A DNA stretch of 6,795 nucleotides from DATCVR01 sp036566745 (GTDB lineage Bacteria; Actinomycetota; Actinomycetes; Jiangellales; Jiangellaceae): positions 1-6,795 of the forward strand of contig DATCVR010000371.1 in the NCBI GenBank assembly GCA_036566745.1, given 5' to 3'. The notes under the pieces were generated by a model that was given only the letters and a program-made list of their open reading frames with translations, did no database searches and had not been told where the DNA came from. The translations under genes were made by a program, and so were the position numbers. Of the stretch, positions 6,698 through 6,795 are shown one piece after another. Numbering within the stretch: position 1 is the stretch's first letter; every line of letters starts with the position of its first letter.

Positions 6698-6795
6698 GTG
6701 AAGTTGGAGTTGCGCGGCATCACCAAGCGATTCGGTTCGCTGGTGGCCAACGACCAGATCGACCTGGTGGTCGAGCCAGGCGAGATCCATTGCCT
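6698..6795 (+). CDS. ABC transporter ATP-binding protein, N-terminal fragment (NupO-like)
   Basis: The first 32 codons of the ATPase partner of the lipoprotein, cut by the right edge. They read MKLELRGITKRFGSLVANDQ followed by IDLVVEPGEIHC, then a split codon CT. This is the usual start of an ABC nucleotide-binding domain: a strand, the aromatic A-loop position F12, and the PGEIH-x-L stretch that leads into the Walker A motif GENGAGKST, which would lie just outside. In BMP systems this protein is normally a tandem two-domain ATPase of about 500 aa that energises nucleoside import and is followed by two permease genes. GTG 6698 is chosen by alignment; its AGGAGG (6680-6685) is 12 nt away, longer than ideal. 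A TTG at 6704 is the only other nearby in-frame start. Family assignment is strong because of both motif and context. Confidence 0.85.
   Translation, partial: MKLELRGITKRFGSLVANDQIDLVVEPGEIHC

Overview
The window reads as chromosomal DNA of a high-GC Gram-positive (actinobacterial) organism. Base composition is strongly GC with G/C third positions, starts are ATG or GTG behind purine-rich Shine-Dalgarno sequences, and the recognisable genes are of actinobacterial type: an MgtA/PimB-like GT4 mannosyltransferase, an SdhC with the actinobacterial N-terminus, a split acyl-CoA mutase and a BMP-family nucleoside-type importer. The genus cannot be fixed from this alone. No rRNA, tRNA, CRISPR array, transposase or phage gene is visible.

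Layout. At the left edge the first 22 codons of sdhC (succinate dehydrogenase cytochrome b subunit) run leftward off the window (68 to 1, minus). Behind it, also on minus, is a GT4 glycosyltransferase (1397 to 264) whose stop is followed at once by a GC-rich inverted repeat. A divergent intergenic region (1398-1575) holds a widely spaced 10-bp inverted repeat. Rightward from there come a 191-aa protein of unknown function whose N-terminal half resembles a degenerate receiver domain (1576-2151), a 12-TM-type MFS transporter (2263-3561), the cobalamin-dependent acyl-CoA mutase catalytic subunit (3669-5252), a BMP-family lipoprotein (5401-6492) and the first 32 codons of an ABC ATPase (6698 to the right edge).

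How the parts relate. The lipoprotein and the ATPase are the start of an importer operon of the BmpA/NupO type (nucleoside uptake); the permease genes should follow outside the window. The mutase carries the active-site residues typical of methylmalonyl-CoA mutase but lacks the B12-binding domain, so it needs a separate small subunit that is not in this window. Its expected product, succinyl-CoA, feeds the TCA cycle in which SdhC acts; that link is inference from function, not from operon structure. The glycosyltransferase, the unknown protein and the MFS transporter have no evident shared pathway.

Non-coding structure. Most intergenic gaps hold inverted repeats. The most striking is a hairpin of about 37 base pairs directly after the lipoprotein stop codon, followed by two abutting small hairpins with a competing alternative pairing just before the ATPase start. 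I see no clearly new multi-gene system; the best leads are this structured 205-nt lipoprotein-ATPase spacer and the unrecognised 191-aa protein.
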